A DNA stretch of 41,623 bases from an uncultured Clostridia bacterium (GCA_948443805.1 CAOJUB010000016.1:1-41623), one strand, 5' to 3'; shown: positions 17,172 through 26,970, counted from the stretch's first letter. Made by a program: numbers and translations. Notes: a model not told the origin generated them from the letters alone.

Positions 17172-17849
17172 ATGGGAAAAACAATAAATATCGCCATTGA
17201 CGGTCCCTCTGGTGCAGGGAAGAGCACAACAGCGAGAAAAATTGCAGAACAGCTCGGTTTTCTTTATGTAGATACCGGCGCGCTATACCGAAGTATCGGT
17301 TATTTTGTTCTTCAGCAGGGGAAAAATCCTTCGGAAAGAAATGATGTTGTTCCTCTTCTGGACGGGCTGTCGGTATCGTTTGATTATGTGGGCGGAGAAC
17401 AGCGGGTTTATGTAAACGGCGAAGATGTTTCTGATTATATCCGTACACAGCCGGTTTCTATGGCGGCATCTGATGTTTCTCCGTTTCCTGAGGTCCGCTC
17501 TTTCCTTTTTCAGACGCAGAGGGCTATTGCTGAGAAAGAAAATATCGTCATGGACGGACGAGACGTCGGAACGGTGATTCTTCCTGACGCCGATTTGAAA
17601 ATTTTTCTTACTGCTTCGGCGGAAGTCCGCGCCAAAAGACGTTTTTTGGAATTATCTCAAAAAGGAATTCCCTGTGATTATGAGACGATTCTTGCTGATG
17701 TCAATCAACGGGATTATAACGATTCTCACCGCGCTGCTTCGCCGCTGCGAAAGGCGGACGACGCCGTTCTTTTTGATAATTCTGCTTATGATGAGGAGAC
17801 AACCGTTGCACTCATCACAAATCTAATAAAAGAGAAATTGACGATATGA
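17172..17849 (+). CDS. cmk: Cytidylate kinase
   Basis: Cytidylate kinase phosphorylates CMP and dCMP with ATP, recycling the CMP released by lipid and wall precursor synthesis. The 225-residue protein has the P-loop GPSGAGKST (11-19), the nucleoside-binding YVDTGALYR segment near 33-41, the DGRDVGTVILPDA motif near 128-140 and the Arg-rich lid sequence. The length is normal. It starts 15 bases after the flavoprotein gene and its last codons overlap the plsC start (ATGA). Confidence 0.97.
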   Translation: MGKTINIAIDGPSGAGKSTTARKIAEQLGFLYVDTGALYRSIGYFVLQQGKNPSERNDVVPLLDGLSVSFDYVGGEQRVYVNGEDVSDYIRTQPVSMAASDVSPFPEVRSFLFQTQRAIAEKENIVMDGRDVGTVILPDADLKIFLTASAEVRAKRRFLELSQKGIPCDYETILADVNQRDYNDSHRAASPLRKADDAVLFDNSAYDEETTVALITNLIKEKLTI

Positions 17850-18433
17850 CATTGCTTTACAGATTTGCAAAAGGCCTCTTTTTTTTCTGGTTCCGGGGAT
17901 TGAACCATCTGGTGATTTCCGGAAAAGAAAATCTTTCTGACGATCGGCCGATGATTGTATTTGCCAATCATTATTCCGATTGTGACCCGATGATTTTGCC
18001 GTTGGTTTTTCAGGATCAGATTTTTTTCATGGCAAAAAAAGAGTTATTTCAGGTTCCGGTTGTGAAAAGTGTGGTACAGGCTTACGGAGCATTTCCTGTC
18101 GATCGGAAAAACATCGATATCGGCGCGATAAAAACAGCGCTTAAGCTGATGAAAGAAAAGAAAATCCTCGGTATCTTTCCGGAAGGGACAAGGGTTCGTG
18201 ATCGGCAAAAATCCGATCCCAAAGGCGGTTTTTCGATGATTGCGGTGAAAACCGGAGCGGTTTTGCAGCCGGTTCGGATTCAATATAAAAGAAAGATTCA
18301 TTTTTTGAACCGTATTGAAGTTACGATCGGAAAACCGATTTCTGCGTCGGATCTTGCTCTGAAGGAGAAAACGCCGGAGGAGTATACCCAAATCAGCGGG
18401 GAACTGATGAAGGGAGTTTACGATCTGCCGTGA
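17846..18433 (+). CDS. plsC: 1-acyl-sn-glycerol-3-phosphate acyltransferase
   Basis: PlsC acylates lysophosphatidic acid to phosphatidic acid at the inner face of the membrane, the second acylation of phospholipid synthesis. The 195-residue protein contains the acyltransferase HX4D box NHYSDCD near 41-47, the FPVDR segment and the FPEGTR substrate-binding motif near 109-114, and has a hydrophobic N-terminus for membrane association. Four-base overlaps with cmk upstream and ispH-rpsA downstream (GTGA) indicate translational coupling through the operon. Confidence 0.95.
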   Translation: MTLLYRFAKGLFFFWFRGLNHLVISGKENLSDDRPMIVFANHYSDCDPMILPLVFQDQIFFMAKKELFQVPVVKSVVQAYGAFPVDRKNIDIGAIKTALKLMKEKKILGIFPEGTRVRDRQKSDPKGGFSMIAVKTGAVLQPVRIQYKRKIHFLNRIEVTIGKPISASDLALKEKTPEEYTQISGELMKGVYDLP

Positions 18434-20397
18434 CGATACGAAAAACTGAAACCTGCGGTTATTGCTTCGGCGTGAAAAAGGCAATGGACAGGCTTTATTC
18501 CGAAATTGAAAAAAACGGTGATTCTGAAATTTATACATACGGGCCGATTATTCATAATCCCCGGATTAACCGGGAGCTTGAGGCGCGTAATGTGAAAATT
18601 CAGGAAGATCCCGAGAAAATCCCGGCCGGTGCGAAAGTTTTTATTCGAACGCATGGCATTTCTCCCGATGTAAAAGAGCGATTTTTGGCGAAAACGGAGT
18701 ACCTGATCGATGTGACATGCCCAAAGGTTCGTTTTATTCATCAGATTGCGGAAAATTCTGAAAATCTGATTGTTGCCGGTGATCAGAATCATCCGGAGGT
18801 TGTCGGTATTGTCGGTTATTGCCGGGGAGAGGTATGGGTAGTTCGGGATTTGGATGAACTGGCTTGGATTTTGCCCGGTTTGGAAAAAGATCATTATACT
18901 TTTGTGGCGCAGACCACGTTTCATAAAAAAAAATGGTCGGCAATGAAATCATTTATTTTAGATAGTTCGGCAGCTTCCCGGATTCGGATTTGTGAAACGA
19001 TATGCAATTCAACATCAGACCGGCAGCGGGAAGTAGAAGAATTGGCAAAGGATTCGGATTTTTTTATTGTGATCGGCGGGAAAAACAGTTCGAATACCAA
19101 TAAGCTATTTGAAATAGCCTCGCACTTCTGCGAGACGATTCATATAGAAAATACAGAAGAATTACCTGACGGAATTCCGTTCAGGTACAAAAAAATTGGC
19201 TTGTCTTGCGGGGCTTCAACTCCTGCGGAGGCGGTCGAGGAGGTTATTAACAAGATGATTAGCGAAAACGAAAAGGTCTTTCAGGATGATGTAAAGGACG
19301 AAGATATCGACTTTGCACAGGCAATGGAAGCAACAATCAAAATTATCCGCAACGGCCAGCGGGTGACAGGTACCGTGAGTGCAATAAACGGTACGGAGAT
19401 TCAGGTGGATCTCGGCGGAAAACATTCTGGATTTATTCCCACCATTGAGTTTGCAGACGACGAGGAACCCGTTCAGATCGGGGATACGGTAGACGCGCTT
19501 GTTGTCAAGGTGAACGACGTGGAGGGTACAGTTCTTCTTTCGAAGAAGAAAATAGATGCGGCAAAGAATTTTGAAAAAATTGAGCAGGCAATGAAAAACG
19601 ATGCAACGATCAAAGGAAAAGTTTCCGAAATCGTGAAAGGCGGTTTGGTCGTCAATGTCGGCGGCGTCCGTGTTTTTGTTCCCGGCTCTTTGGTTGCATT
19701 GAGACGAAATGTTAATTTTGAGGATTATGCAAATAAAGAAGTTTCTCTCAAAATTATTTCTACCGAAGACGGAAACCGCCGCAAGGTTGTAGGCTCTATT
19801 AAGGCAGTTCTTGCAGCGGAAAAAGAAGAAAAGGCGGCGGTTCTCTGGGCCGAAATTGCAGAAGGAAAGAAATACCGCGGAAAAGTAATTTCGGTGACGA
19901 CCTTTGGCGCTTTTGTTGATATCGGCGGCGCAGACGGACTTCTTCATATTTCCGATATGTCTTGGGAAAAGGTTCGGAAAGTAGAGGATTTTGTAAAAGT
20001 CGGCGATGAACTTGATGTCATTGTAAAATCGTTTGACCGGGAAACCAAGAAAATTTCTCTTACGGCGAAGGATCCGGAGAACGATCCCTGGAAACTTCTC
20101 AGCGAGAAGTATGCAGTCGGCGATATTATCGACGTTAAGGTTTTGAAATTGATGCCGTACGGCGCTTTTGTCAGCGTGATTCCGGGAATCGACGGGCTGA
20201 TTCATATTTCTCAGCTGGCGAATACGAGAGTTGAAAATGTTTCTGAATATTTCACGGTGGATCAGACGGTTGCCGCGAAAATCATTGATATCAACTACGA
20301 AACAAAAAAAGTCAGCCTTTCCATTAAAGCTATCGCAGACGAGGCTGTTGCCGCGGAAAGCGAAGTTGCAGGAGAAGCTGCGCCTGACGCTGAATAA
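18430..20397 (+). CDS. ispH-rpsA: Fused IspH reductase and ribosomal protein S1
   Basis: The N-terminal half (about 1-285) is 4-hydroxy-3-methylbut-2-enyl diphosphate reductase, the last step of the MEP isoprenoid pathway. It has the three 4Fe-4S ligands Cys12, Cys97 and Cys192, the HNPRI and THGISP histidines, and the NHPEV glutamate. The C-terminal half carries four S1 RNA-binding repeats at about 308-374, 391-455, 480-545 and 562-635; repeats 3 and 4 have the classic GAFV and GLLHIS/GLIHIS motifs. It ends with a Glu/Ala-rich tail. The fusion is known in Clostridia. The GTG start overlaps the plsC stop, and the reading frame is continuous across the junction, so it is not an assembly artefact on its face. 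Confidence 0.96.
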   Translation: MTIRKTETCGYCFGVKKAMDRLYSEIEKNGDSEIYTYGPIIHNPRINRELEARNVKIQEDPEKIPAGAKVFIRTHGISPDVKERFLAKTEYLIDVTCPKVRFIHQIAENSENLIVAGDQNHPEVVGIVGYCRGEVWVVRDLDELAWILPGLEKDHYTFVAQTTFHKKKWSAMKSFILDSSAASRIRICETICNSTSDRQREVEELAKDSDFFIVIGGKNSSNTNKLFEIASHFCETIHIENTEELPDGIPFRYKKIGLSCGASTPAEAVEEVINKMISENEKVFQDDVKDEDIDFAQAMEATIKIIRNGQRVTGTVSAINGTEIQVDLGGKHSGFIPTIEFADDEEPVQIGDTVDALVVKVNDVEGTVLLSKKKIDAAKNFEKIEQAMKNDATIKGKVSEIVKGGLVVNVGGVRVFVPGSLVALRRNVNFEDYANKEVSLKIISTEDGNRRKVVGSIKAVLAAEKEEKAAVLWAEIAEGKKYRGKVISVTTFGAFVDIGGADGLLHISDMSWEKVRKVEDFVKVGDELDVIVKSFDRETKKISLTAKDPENDPWKLLSEKYAVGDIIDVKVLKLMPYGAFVSVIPGIDGLIHISQLANTRVENVSEYFTVDQTVAAKIIDINYETKKVSLSIKAIADEAVAAESEVAGEAAPDAE

Positions 20398-20408
20398 TGT
20401 TTTTTTTG

Positions 20409-20442
20409 AAAGACTCCCGTGTTATTGCGGGAGTCTTTTTTT
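20409..20442 (+). terminator. Rho-independent terminator of the cmk/ispH-rpsA operon
   Basis: An 11-bp perfect stem (20409-20419 with 20428-20438), an 8-base loop and a seven-T tail lie eleven bases after the ispH-rpsA stop. Confidence 0.95.
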
Positions 20443-20483
20443 GCGAGAAACATACTTTGTAACAATTTTTATCCAAAAAGGAC

Positions 20484-20512
20484 TTTACTTCATCAAAAAA
20501 ATATATTATAAT
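20484..20512 (+). promoter_or_regulatory. Sigma-A promoter of the hprK-murB-whiA-dnaE operon
   Basis: TTTACT (20484-20489) and a perfect TATAAT (20507-20512) are separated by 17 bases. The predicted leader of about 90 bases ends in AAAGGGAG before hprK. No cre-like operator is obvious. Confidence 0.8.
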
Positions 20513-20611
20513 AAAGAAAAGAATTTTTTACCCGCTGCTTTATGGAATGTGAATCAAAACAGATAGGCAGACAGGTTTGGATTTTATTGTTTGTTTCTGA
20601 AAGGGAGAATT

Positions 20612-21568
20612 ATGCTGGAATATTCTGTAACACTTTCGTCCATCATTGACGAATTGAAGTTGAAAATCCTCTATATGCCGGAAAAAGCCGGCGAAAAAGG
20701 GGAAAAAATAAAAATAACCAATAAGGAGGTCAACCGTCCTGGACTTCCTTTGGCCGATTATTTTGATCATTTTGAGGAAACCCGAATTCAGATCATCGGA
20801 AATACGGAATACAGTTATCTTCAGATTTTTGACGAAGAAATTGTTTCCCGAAAAACCGATAAGCTTTTTGCTTCCGGAATTCCTGCCCTGGTAATCGCTC
20901 AGGGGCTGGAAGTTTTACCGGAGATTATTGCTTCCGCAAAAAAATATGAGGTTCCTGTTCTGGCAACGGATGCATCTACCTCATCGTTTACCGCGGCTCT
21001 GATCAGTTCTTTGAATGTCAGCCTGGCAACAAGAATCACGCTTCATGCTGTTTTGGTTGATGTCTACGGCGAAGGCGTTTTAATGCTGGGTGAGAGTGGG
21101 GTAGGAAAAAGTGAAACGGCAATGGAACTTCTCAAACGGGGACACCGGCTTGTGGCTGACGATGCAGTGGAAATCAAACGGGTTTCCGATAAGACTCTTG
21201 TGGGATCAGCGCCGGCCTTAATCCGGCATTTGATAGAGCTCCGGGGAATCGGCATTGTCGATGTCCGGCGGTTGTTTGGCATCGGGGCGATCAAGGAAAC
21301 GGAAAGCATCGATTTAATTGTGAAATTGGAAAACTGGGATGAAGATAAACAGTATGACCGGACCGGTATGGACGATGAATACCATGAAATTCTCGGGCTT
21401 TCCAAGCCTTGTGTAACAATACCGATAAAACCCGGACGGAACCTTGCGATTATTATTGAAGTAGCGGCTATGAACAGCCGGCAGCGACGTTTGGGTTATA
21501 ATGCCGCTGCGGAGCTGAATAAGCGCATTCTGGCCGGTGCGAATCGTTCGGCGGAAGACTGTGATTAA
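20612..21568 (+). CDS. hprK: HPr kinase/phosphorylase
   Basis: HprK phosphorylates Ser46 of the phosphocarrier HPr, and removes that phosphate, linking sugar supply to catabolite repression. The 318-residue protein has the N-terminal regulatory domain, the Walker A loop GESGVGKSE (160-168), VADDAVEI with the catalytic Asp pair near 183-184, and the family signature LIELRGIGIVDVRRLFG near 208-224. I use the ATG at 20612 because AAAGGGAG lies just upstream; an in-frame start seven codons earlier has no binding site. No HPr or PTS gene lies within the window. Confidence 0.96.
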   Translation: MLEYSVTLSSIIDELKLKILYMPEKAGEKGEKIKITNKEVNRPGLPLADYFDHFEETRIQIIGNTEYSYLQIFDEEIVSRKTDKLFASGIPALVIAQGLEVLPEIIASAKKYEVPVLATDASTSSFTAALISSLNVSLATRITLHAVLVDVYGEGVLMLGESGVGKSETAMELLKRGHRLVADDAVEIKRVSDKTLVGSAPALIRHLIELRGIGIVDVRRLFGIGAIKETESIDLIVKLENWDEDKQYDRTGMDDEYHEILGLSKPCVTIPIKPGRNLAIIIEVAAMNSRQRRLGYNAAAELNKRILAGANRSAEDCD

Positions 21569-21598
21569 TATTTGCTTGAACGGATGAAAGGGGAATCT

Positions 21599-22507
21599 AT
21601 GGATCTTACTTTTACGGAAGCGCTTTCTTCGGAAGATATAAAGTTCTTTCGGGGATATTCTTTAAAACAATCCAATACTTTTAAAATCGGTGGCGCAACG
21701 CCGCTGGCGATCTTTCCGAAAAATAAAGAAGAAGCAGTTTTTGTGATCCGGGGGCTTATCGAACAAGGCATTCCCTATCTGACATTGGGTAACGGTTCCA
21801 ATGTGCTGATTGCCGATGACGGAACGGAAAAAACTATTGTTTTTACCTCAGAACTTACGCAAATAACAGCTCATGAAGAAGAATCCTATGTCTATCTGAC
21901 GGCTGATTCCGGTGTGAAATTAACGTCTCTTGCAAAAGCGGCTGCGGATCAGTCGCTTACCGGACTTGAATTTGCTTATGGGATTCCGGGAACCGTGGGC
22001 GGTGCGGTTATGATGAATGCCGGCGCTTATGGCGGAGAGATCAGCGATGTTGTAACCGAAACGCTTTATGTCGATGAGACCGGAGATATACAGATTTGCC
22101 GGGGGAACGCGCATCAGTTCGGGTATCGCCGGAGTATTTTTACCGATAAGGATTTTATTGCAGCTTCTGTTTTCCGGCTGAAGAAGGGCAATCAGGAAGA
22201 GATTGAACAGAAAATGGCAGATTATATGAACCGTCGCAGAGAAAAGCAACCGTTGGAGTATCCAAGCGCCGGAAGTGTATTTAAACGTCCGGAAGGGCAT
22301 TTTGCCGGTGCGCTGATTGAAGAATGCGGCTTGAAAGGCTGTCGTATTGGCGGCGCAATGGTCAGCGAAAAACATGCCGGTTTTATTGTTAACGCTGGGA
22401 ACGCTACTTGCCGGGACGTACGGGAATTGATTGCGAAAATTCAGAAGACGGTCAAAGAGCGTTTCGGGGTTACGCTGGAGCCGGAAATCCGGTTTATTGA
22501 TTCCTAA
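21599..22507 (+). CDS. murB: UDP-N-acetylenolpyruvoylglucosamine reductase
   Basis: MurB uses NADPH and FAD to make UDP-N-acetylmuramate, the second committed step of peptidoglycan precursor synthesis. The 302-residue protein has the FAD-binding NTFKIGG and LGNGSNVLI motifs (about 26-32 and 63-71), GIPGTVGGAV near 130-139, the substrate Arg in YRRSIF, Ser226 in SAGSVFKRP as the proton donor, and a Glu in the C-terminal EPEIRFI motif. Its length fits the short type II enzymes. The ATG at 21599 has AAAGGGG five bases upstream. It sits between hprK and whiA. Confidence 0.97.
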   Translation: MDLTFTEALSSEDIKFFRGYSLKQSNTFKIGGATPLAIFPKNKEEAVFVIRGLIEQGIPYLTLGNGSNVLIADDGTEKTIVFTSELTQITAHEEESYVYLTADSGVKLTSLAKAAADQSLTGLEFAYGIPGTVGGAVMMNAGAYGGEISDVVTETLYVDETGDIQICRGNAHQFGYRRSIFTDKDFIAASVFRLKKGNQEEIEQKMADYMNRRREKQPLEYPSAGSVFKRPEGHFAGALIEECGLKGCRIGGAMVSEKHAGFIVNAGNATCRDVRELIAKIQKTVKERFGVTLEPEIRFIDS

Positions 22508-22524
22508 CAGGCAGGCGTTGTAGT

Positions 22525-23406
22525 ATGTCTTATTCGTATGAATTGAAAAAAGATTTTATAAAAAGAAAAAATGCTTCTTGCTGCGGAAAAGCGCTATTGT
22601 TCGGCTATTTGTATTTTTCAGGGAGTCCGTTTCCCGGCGCGCCGATAAAGGTTTCAGGAGATCTCCCGGAAATTGCTTTTAATCTTTCGTCTTTCTTGTC
22701 TGTTTTTTTGCGGAAAGAAATTGTATGTAAAAAAAACAGCACTGGTTTTACTCTTGCCCTGAACCGGTCGGAAGAAGAGCAACTGCAAAAAAAATTGTCT
22801 TTCAGCAAGAAAAAATTTATGCAGTATTTAGAAGGGAAGGGTTGCTGCAAAACAACGTTGCTTCGAGGCGCTTTTCTTTCTTGCGGACATTTAAGTTCTC
22901 CTGAAAAAGGATATCATCTTGAATTTGCCTGCCGTAATGATTTTTGTGCTGAAGACTTGATTCTGTTGCTTTCTTCTTTTGACCTTCCGGCAAAAATAAC
23001 AAAACGGAAAGAGCTTCCGGTCGTTTATATCAAATCAGGAGAGGTTATTCGTGATTTTCTTGCGAAAACCGGATCGACAACGCAGTTTTTTGATTTTACA
23101 AATATTTCGATTGTTAAAAGTCTGCGAAATTCAGTGAACCGGCAGGTAAACTGCGAAAATGCAAATATCGATAAAACGGTTCTTGCTGCGGAAAAGCACC
23201 GACGGGCCATTCTTTCTTTGCGGGAAGCCGGAGTTTTGCTTCCGGCAAATTGTCTTGAGATTGCCGATCTGCGCTTGGCAAACCCCGATGCCTCGCTTGA
23301 ACAGCTGGGGGCTTTGTGCTCGCCGCGGCTTTCGAAAGCCGGTGTTAGTCACAGGCTGAAAAAAATTTGTTTGGCTGCGGAAAAACTGAAAAAAGAAAAC
23401 CAATAG
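22525..23406 (+). CDS. whiA: DNA-binding regulator WhiA
   Basis: The 293-residue protein has the WhiA layout: an N-terminal pair of LAGLIDADG-like domains that lost nuclease function (about 1-190) and a C-terminal helix-turn-helix (about 210-290). The latter includes NCENANIDKT, ANPDASLEQLGAL and SKAGVSHRLKKI, the recognition region. In Actinobacteria WhiA controls sporulation septation; in Bacillus it influences division and chromosome segregation. In many Firmicutes whiA follows murB with rapZ and glmR (yvcK) between them; here it follows murB directly, after 17 bases. The ribosome binding site is weak. Confidence 0.95.
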   Translation: MSYSYELKKDFIKRKNASCCGKALLFGYLYFSGSPFPGAPIKVSGDLPEIAFNLSSFLSVFLRKEIVCKKNSTGFTLALNRSEEEQLQKKLSFSKKKFMQYLEGKGCCKTTLLRGAFLSCGHLSSPEKGYHLEFACRNDFCAEDLILLLSSFDLPAKITKRKELPVVYIKSGEVIRDFLAKTGSTTQFFDFTNISIVKSLRNSVNRQVNCENANIDKTVLAAEKHRRAILSLREAGVLLPANCLEIADLRLANPDASLEQLGALCSPRLSKAGVSHRLKKICLAAEKLKKENQ

Positions 23407-23436
23407 GAATACATAACGTGCGGAAAGGGAAAAACG

Positions 23437-26400
23437 ATGGGATTTGTTCATCTTCATGTGCATACCGAATATAGTCTTCTGGACGGTGCATGCAAAATTA
23501 ATAAGATGATGCCGCTTTTAAAAGAAATGGGGCAGACCGCTGTTGCTATGACCGATCATGGCAATATGTACGGGACGATTTATTTTTATAAGGCGGCAAA
23601 AAAGAACGGTATTAAGCCGATTATCGGCTGTGAAGTTTATACGGCTGCAAGAACGCGGTTTGATAAAGAGAAGGAATATGATTCCAAGCCCGGACATTTG
23701 GTTTTGCTTTGCAAGGATAATGTCGGGTATAAAAATCTGATTAAGATCGTTTCCTTTGCCAATATTGAAGGTTATTATTACAAACCGCGTGTTGACCTGG
23801 ATTTATTGCGGGAAAACCATGAGGGGATTATCGCTCTTTCCGCCTGCCTTGCCGGTGATGTTCCTCGAAAGCTTGTTGCCGGAGATTATGAAGGGGCAAA
23901 GGCACTAGCTTTGGAGTATCAGGCTATTTTCGGAAAGGACAATTATTATCTAGAAGTACAGGATCACGGCATTGAAGAACAGAAAATTGTAAACGAAGGC
24001 GTAATCCGTATTTCCCGGGAAACAGGAATTCCTTTAGTGGCGACAAACGATGCGCATTATCTTAGAAAGCAGGATGCAAAAGCGCAGAAGGTTCTGGTTT
24101 GTGTACAGATTCAGAAGACCATTGATGAAGAAAACGACATGGGCTTCACGACCGATAATTTTTATCTGAAAAGCGAAGAAGAAATGCGGTCGATTTTTGA
24201 GTTTGTTCCCGAAGCGATTGAAAATACGATGAAAATCGCCGAGCGCTGCAACGTTGTTTTTCCGGAGATTGACGATGCGAAAAACCGTGTTTATTTCCTT
24301 CCTGTTTTTAAGTGGACAGAAGGGCTGCCGCATTTTGATTATCTGAAAAAAATTGCGTATGAAGGATTTGACAAACGATATACCAAAGAGCAGCAGACGC
24401 CGGAATTGAAGGAACGCCTTGACTATGAACTCGGTATTATTAATAAAATGGGGTTTGTCGATTATTTTCTGATCGTGTGGGATTTTATCCGTTATGCGAA
24501 AGATCACGGTATTCCTATCGGTCCCGGACGAGGTTCAGGCGCCGGGAGTCTTGTTGCCTATTGTATTCGGATTACAAATATCGAGCCCATCTCCTACAGC
24601 CTGATTTTTGAACGGTTTTTGAATCCGGAACGGATTTCCATGCCGGACTTTGACGTGGATATGTGCCCGGTGCGCAGGGAACAGGTTGTTGATTACGTAA
24701 AAGAAAAATACGGCGAACAAAATGTTGCTAATATTGTAACTTTCGGTACGATGAAAGCAAAAAATGCCGTCCGGGATGTGGCGCGGGTGCTTGGCTTTCC
24801 TGTATCGGAGGTCAATGTGATTGCGAAAGCGATTCCGGATAAAATGAAACTGGGGGAAGCGGTCAGCAAAGTTCCTGAATTGCAGGCGATGTATCAGTCG
24901 GATTCTCGGGTTCGGGAACTGATCGATATGGCGGAGGCGCTGGAAGGCTCTCCCCGGCACGCATCGGTTCATGCCTGCGGTATTGTTATCGGTGAAAACC
25001 CAATCTGGAGTTATGTGCCGGTTGCCGTTAACGAAGGACAGGCCGTTGCTCAGTTTGATATGAAAATAGTTGAAGAAGTCGGCCTGGTAAAAATGGATTT
25101 TCTGGGACTTCGGAATCTTACGGTTATTGACGATGCGTGCAAACTGATCCAGAAAAAAGTTCCCGGATTTGATATTGATTCTATTGATGTCGCAGATCCG
25201 GAGGTTTATGAACTTCTTTCTCAGGGATTGACCGACGGCGTTTTTCAGTTGGAATCAGGCGGTATGAAGAAAACGCTGATTTCTCTGAAACCGAAAAGCC
25301 TTGAAGATGTTATCGCGATTATTTCTTTATATAGGCCGGGGCCGATGGACAGTATCCCGATGTATATTCAGAATAAAAACGATCCGACGCATATTCAGTA
25401 TAAACATTCGATGCTGGAAAATATACTAAAAGTTACGTATGGCTGCATGGTGTATCAGGAGCAGGTCATGCAGATCGTGCGAGAACTGGCTGGTTATTCA
25501 TTCGGCCGTGCGGATATCGTGCGGAAAGCAATGGGAAAAAAGCAGATGGATGTTATGACGCGGGAACGGGAGTACTTCATCAACGGGAAAAAAGACGATA
25601 ATGGAAATGTAGAGATCAAGGGCTGTGTGGCAAACGGCGTTCCGGCTGAAATCGCGAACGAAATATTTGATGAAATGGTTAAATTCGCGGAATATGCGTT
25701 TAATAAATCCCATGCAGCGGCATATGCTTATGTTACCTATTATACCGCATTTCTGAAAACGCATTATAAACATGAATATATGGCGGCTCTGCTTACCAGC
25801 GTTATGGATAAGACCGACAAACTGGTTCCGTATATTTATGATTGCAGCGTACAGAAAATTAAGATTCTTCCGCCGGACATTAACTGTTCGGAGGAAAAGT
25901 TTACCGTTGAGGGCGATAACATACGTTTTGCGCTTGCGGCTTTGAAAAACGTAGGTCTCGGCGTGGTGGAAAACATCCATAAAGAGAGGGAAGAAAACGG
26001 TCCGTTTAAGAGTTTTTATAATTTCTGCGAACGGATGCTGACTTCTTATGAATTGGATTCCCGAACCGTTGAAGGGTTAATTTATGCAGGGGCTTTTGAT
26101 TCTTTCGGGCAGAACCGGCAGCAGCTTCTTTCGGCCTATCCGACGATTAAAAAAGAGTTAGCAGTCGAAATTAAAAGTAAAGGGGAAGGACAGTTTTCTC
26201 TTTTCGGCGAAGAGGAAGAAATTGAATATAATTATCCTGAAATTCCGGAATTCGAGGAGAAAAAAAAGCTTGCGCTTGAAAAATCGATTATCGGTATTTA
26301 TATGTCTGGTCATCCGTTGCAGGAATATGTGGAACTGATTTCTAAATCCGGTTATCCGACAATTTCTGATATTAAAGGGGATCAGGACGCTTACTGCAAT

Positions 26401-26970
26401 AATACCAATGTATCTCTGATCGGTATTTTTTCTAAAGTTACCAAAAAGATTACCAGAAACGATACCATGATGGCGATTATTCAGCTTCAGGATTTGACCG
26501 GCTCGATTGAATTGCTGCTGTTCTCCAGAACGTATGACAAATATGCCCATTTGCTGGAAGAAGATTCAATCGTCCGTGTTTCCGGAAAAATCAGCATTAA
26601 AGAGGGCAGTTTCCGGAGTCAGGCAGAGCAGGAGGAAGGACAGGAAGAAGAACCTGCGGAAGCAACGATTATTTGTAATGATCTTTCGGTTATTTCTGCC
26701 AATGCAGAAGATTCTTTGCCTGAAACAGAATTTCTTCCACCGAAAGAGGAACGCCTGCTGATTACGTTCACTCAGAAAGACCAGGATAAACTGGAAAGCT
26801 GTGTACAGATACTCCGGGAACATCAGGGGCCGAGTGAAGTCTATTTTCGCTTTACAGATATCGGCAAGCAGGCGCGTTTCAATGTGAATAATGTTCGGAT
26901 TTCCTCACAGTTGGTCGATAATCTTTCTGCGGTTCTTGGTGGTGGGAAGGTATTTGTCCGGAGTGTGTAG
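23437..26970 (+). CDS. dnaE: DNA polymerase III alpha subunit, DnaE type
   Basis: The 1177-residue protein begins with a PHP domain (HVHTEYSLLDG near 7-17). Its palm carries the catalytic aspartates in PDFDVDM near residues 402-408, with GPGRGSGAGS just before and RPGPMDSIP further on. A helix-hairpin-helix region follows (about 800-900), and an OB fold (about 985-1060) with VSLIGIFSKV. There is no separate exonuclease insertion, so it is DnaE rather than PolC. In Firmicutes with both, PolC is the main replicase and DnaE extends primers; polC is not visible here. It is in one operon with hprK, murB and whiA. Confidence 0.97.
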   Translation: MGFVHLHVHTEYSLLDGACKINKMMPLLKEMGQTAVAMTDHGNMYGTIYFYKAAKKNGIKPIIGCEVYTAARTRFDKEKEYDSKPGHLVLLCKDNVGYKNLIKIVSFANIEGYYYKPRVDLDLLRENHEGIIALSACLAGDVPRKLVAGDYEGAKALALEYQAIFGKDNYYLEVQDHGIEEQKIVNEGVIRISRETGIPLVATNDAHYLRKQDAKAQKVLVCVQIQKTIDEENDMGFTTDNFYLKSEEEMRSIFEFVPEAIENTMKIAERCNVVFPEIDDAKNRVYFLPVFKWTEGLPHFDYLKKIAYEGFDKRYTKEQQTPELKERLDYELGIINKMGFVDYFLIVWDFIRYAKDHGIPIGPGRGSGAGSLVAYCIRITNIEPISYSLIFERFLNPERISMPDFDVDMCPVRREQVVDYVKEKYGEQNVANIVTFGTMKAKNAVRDVARVLGFPVSEVNVIAKAIPDKMKLGEAVSKVPELQAMYQSDSRVRELIDMAEALEGSPRHASVHACGIVIGENPIWSYVPVAVNEGQAVAQFDMKIVEEVGLVKMDFLGLRNLTVIDDACKLIQKKVPGFDIDSIDVADPEVYELLSQGLTDGVFQLESGGMKKTLISLKPKSLEDVIAIISLYRPGPMDSIPMYIQNKNDPTHIQYKHSMLENILKVTYGCMVYQEQVMQIVRELAGYSFGRADIVRKAMGKKQMDVMTREREYFINGKKDDNGNVEIKGCVANGVPAEIANEIFDEMVKFAEYAFNKSHAAAYAYVTYYTAFLKTHYKHEYMAALLTSVMDKTDKLVPYIYDCSVQKIKILPPDINCSEEKFTVEGDNIRFALAALKNVGLGVVENIHKEREENGPFKSFYNFCERMLTSYELDSRTVEGLIYAGAFDSFGQNRQQLLSAYPTIKKELAVEIKSKGEGQFSLFGEEEEIEYNYPEIPEFEEKKKLALEKSIIGIYMSGHPLQEYVELISKSGYPTISDIKGDQDAYCNNTNVSLIGIFSKVTKKITRNDTMMAIIQLQDLTGSIELLLFSRTYDKYAHLLEEDSIVRVSGKISIKEGSFRSQAEQEEGQEEEPAEATIICNDLSVISANAEDSLPETEFLPPKEERLLITFTQKDQDKLESCVQILREHQGPSEVYFRFTDIGKQARFNVNNVRISSQLVDNLSAVLGGGKVFVRSV

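Noticed and set aside
19216-20205. 329-codon open frame antisense to the S1 repeats
   Set aside because: Opposite a conserved gene; Asn/Cys/Phe-rich composition without motifs; a shadow frame.
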